A stretch of DNA of 64,000 bases from Flagellimonas nanhaiensis (GTDB lineage: Bacteria; Bacteroidota; Bacteroidia; Flavobacteriales; Flavobacteriaceae): contig NZ_QTJX01000001.1 in the NCBI RefSeq assembly GCF_003382275.1, forward strand, positions 1,550,001 to 1,614,000. Reading direction: 5' to 3'. This document shows, piece by piece, positions 62,536-64,000 of this stretch (positions within the stretch are counted from its first letter, which is position 1; each line of letters begins with the position of its first letter). The position numbers and the translations under genes were made by a program. Below the pieces are notes generated by a model. The model ran no database searches. It saw nothing but the letters and a program-made list of their open reading frames with translations, and was not told where the DNA came from.

Positions 62536-63269
62536 AAGCCCTAATTGTTGAGGACAAAGCCTATATTCGAAAGGGCTTGATAAATCTTCTGGAAACATTT
62601 GAGACCGATGTGGAAATCATTGGTGAATGTGCTTCTGTAAAAGAAGCCGTTGTAGTGTCCGAAGCTTGTAAACCAGACCTGGTGTTTTTGGATATCAACC
62701 TTACAGATGGTACAGGTTTTGATTTTCTGGACCAAACGGAACACCTTAGCTATAAAATCATTTTCATTACGGCATATGAGGAGTATGCACTTCAGGCCCT
62801 TAAAATAGGTGCGGTGGACTACTTGTTAAAACCTGTGGATGTTGGTGAGCTAGAAACTGCCCTAGAGAAAGTTAAGTCCCTACCCTTGGAAGAGCAAAAG
62901 AAGCAAATAAACACCGCCAAAAAAGTATGGTATCAAGATGAAGCCACACTGGTACTTTCGTTGAGCAATAGTTTTCAGGTCATCAACCTGCAGGAACTAC
63001 TGTACTGCGAATCCGATAAGGGGTACACTACCTTCTACTTGAACAATAACAAAAAATATGTAGCCTCCAAACCTTTGAAGGAGTATGAAGGAAAACTTAA
63101 AAAGGTAAATTTTACAAGACCCCACCAATCTTTTATGGTGAACCTTAAGTTTATTGACAAATATGATAAATCAGGGATTATCTTTTTAAAAAATGGTCAA
63201 AGGATTCCTGTTTCTTCCAGAAAAAAAGAAGCTTTTATCTCTACTTTCCTTGAATACAATAGTCATTAG
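62532..63269 (+). CDS. LytTR-type response regulator
   Basis: The 245-residue protein has a receiver domain with E7/D8 and the phosphoacceptor D54 in LVFLDINLTDGTGF, then a LytTR DNA-binding domain (about 140-240: FQVINLQELLYCESDKGYTT, KYVASKPLKEYEGKLKK, FTRPHQSFMVNLKFIDKYD). Its start overlaps the kinase stop codon (ATGA). It is the output of this kinase; targets are not known. Confidence 0.94.
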   Translation: MKALIVEDKAYIRKGLINLLETFETDVEIIGECASVKEAVVVSEACKPDLVFLDINLTDGTGFDFLDQTEHLSYKIIFITAYEEYALQALKIGAVDYLLKPVDVGELETALEKVKSLPLEEQKKQINTAKKVWYQDEATLVLSLSNSFQVINLQELLYCESDKGYTTFYLNNNKKYVASKPLKEYEGKLKKVNFTRPHQSFMVNLKFIDKYDKSGIIFLKNGQRIPVSSRKKEAFISTFLEYNSH

Positions 63270-63499
63270 TTAACCCTGCACCAGGCATACCTTAGCCTAT
63301 TTCCTCTTTTTTCCAAAATACGAATATGGGTTTGGGACCAACAGAAATTAGTTGTGGTTTCACACATAAACATTAACTGTTTCATAGGAAACCGCATTAC
63401 CTCATCTTTACCCTGACCAAACCATTTCTTGCAGAAATCTCTTAGGAAAATAGCCTTCCATAAGCAGCTATTCTTCAAGAAATAACAAAACCAATTCTT

Positions 63500-63586
63500 A
63501 TGGAAAATATCAAATCTAAATATAGGTCTGGGAAGTCTAGTCCTGGTGGCTACGGATATTCTTTCAATTGTGCTATCCGTCTTTAA
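63500..63586 (+). CDS. Possible 28-residue peptide gene
   Basis: An ATG at 63500 opens a frame of 28 codons, MENIKSKYRSGKSSPGGYGY followed by SFNCAIRL, closed by TAA at 63584-63586. An A-rich segment (AAATAACAAAACC) precedes the ATG as in many flavobacterial starts. The peptide is basic, Gly/Ser-rich in the middle, and ends with a single cysteine near the C-terminus. A stem-loop starts four bases after the stop codon. Short frames arise by chance, so this is tentative. Confidence 0.25.
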   Translation: MENIKSKYRSGKSSPGGYGYSFNCAIRL

Positions 63587-63590
63587 CTAC

Positions 63591-63620
63591 AACATCAGGC
63601 TTTTAGCCTAGATTGATGTT
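63591..63620 (+). other. Stem-loop downstream of the short peptide frame
   Basis: AACATCA-GGCT (63591-63601), loop TTT, AGCC (63605-63608), a five-base bulge and TGATGTT (63614-63620) form an eleven-pair hairpin. There is no long T-run after it, so a standard terminator is doubtful. The rest of the 466-base gap (63270-63735) has no other gene I can support. Confidence 0.4.
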
Positions 63621-63735
63621 TGGGGCGGTACTGCAAGTTGGGTCATTAGAATCCTATTAATATTCGGCAGAAGAGCCTTTTTCTTCCTCTTTGGAGGAGC
63701 GAGTGAGAAATAAATCATTAACCAAAAAAGAAAAA

Positions 63736-64000
63736 ATGAAAGCCACTTTAATAACCTTAATAATGGCGGCAACACTCGTTTCCTGTGGAGGTGGAGCCAG
63801 TAAACAAAAGGCCAACGCTAAAGGCTTTGGGGCCATTGAGATTATTCTAAAAGATAAGTTTGGTAACGATGCCCATTATACTGATTTAACAATCACCTAT
63901 AATGAATCAATAGGAAATATTGTTGGGGTCACCGTTACGGAAGCTCCAGAATCCTTAAAAATGGGACAATGGAACCTTTCTCAAGATAATTGGACACAAA
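63736..64000 (+). CDS. Lipoprotein, 3' end cut by window
   Basis: The frame opens at ATG 63736 with MKATLITLIMAATLVSCGGG, a signal peptide with lipobox ending at C17, and stays open to the window edge (88 residues). The mature part reads KGFGAIEIILKDKFGNDAHY and TDLTITYNESIGNIVGVTVT, beta-rich and soluble. I do not recognise the family. It probably is the next gene after the LytTR regulator and could be one of its targets, but this is a guess. Confidence 0.7.
   Translation, partial: MKATLITLIMAATLVSCGGGASKQKANAKGFGAIEIILKDKFGNDAHYTDLTITYNESIGNIVGVTVTEAPESLKMGQWNLSQDNWTQ

Noticed and set aside
63266-63478. 70-residue minus-strand protein after the LytTR gene
   Set aside because: It overlaps the end of the LytTR gene, has a Trp/Cys-rich sequence without structure and no supporting neighbours.
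1-64000. CRISPR array, rRNA genes or prophage structural genes
   Set aside because: No regularly spaced repeats, no rRNA-like sequence and no phage structural genes were seen.

Overview
The window looks like chromosome from a marine-type Flavobacteriaceae (Bacteroidota); a Muricauda/Flagellimonas-like genus is plausible but not proven. The evidence is the gliding genes gldF-gldG, DUF6090, DUF4212 and DUF6660 proteins, SYLF and LytTR/TPR-kinase families, few Shine-Dalgarno sequences, and a -7 element of the TAnnTTTG type ahead of dnaN.

Region 1 (1 to about 21,100) is the right end of an integrative element whose left end lies outside the window. A tyrosine recombinase (19674-20885), an excisionase-like HTH protein and an orphan gene sit next to a 3' fragment of a tRNA-Met(CAT) gene (21050-21100), read as the attachment site. 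All element genes point left. Its cargo is a metal-homeostasis island: a DUF6660 protein, a CusA-type RND pump fused to a TolC-like outer-membrane component, its CusB-type adaptor, a PII-like protein, two Fur-family repressors, two SpoIIAA-like proteins, a SHOCT protein, a membrane AlbA_2 protein, a P1B-4 (SPC/HEGST) metal ATPase, two CDF transporters, a Ca2+/cation exchanger, several small proteins and a universal stress protein. At the far left are a di-heme DUF1111 lipoprotein, a Rieske lipoprotein and a partial outer-membrane protein. Two short gene relics, the C-termini of a second metal ATPase and of a dihydrolipoamide dehydrogenase/mercuric reductase-type flavoprotein, show that the island has been rearranged.

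Region 2 (about 21.2-25.8 kb) is an AT-rich set of accessory genes: AraC regulator, lipoprotein, exported NAD-dependent epimerase, NTF2-like protein and exported alpha/beta hydrolase. Region 3 (25.8-35.6 kb) has an exported MORN/DUF2490/large-protein triad, a SYLF protein, DUF6090, a membrane acyltransferase, a membrane-bound AraC regulator and a membrane-anchored MutS-family ATPase.

Region 4 (35.7-46.8 kb) is an acetate uptake and activation locus. A cNMP/CBS/DUF294 protein and a DnaQ-like exonuclease run right and converge on a left-running set: porin, DUF4212 and ActP, a terminator, then a small membrane protein, a symporter-histidine kinase fusion, a response regulator and acetyl-CoA synthetase. 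Region 5 (46.9-60.1 kb) is core chromosome: an InsA-like HTH protein, purC, PhoH, SAM hydrolase, a monooxygenase-fold protein, gldF, gldG, dnaN, a lipoprotein with a possible thioester-type domain, DUF4870, an ATP-grasp/CapK-type pair, and mnmE. Region 6 (60.3-64.0 kb) has a TPR histidine kinase/LytTR regulator pair, a stretch with a possible 28-residue peptide gene and a hairpin, and a partial lipoprotein gene.
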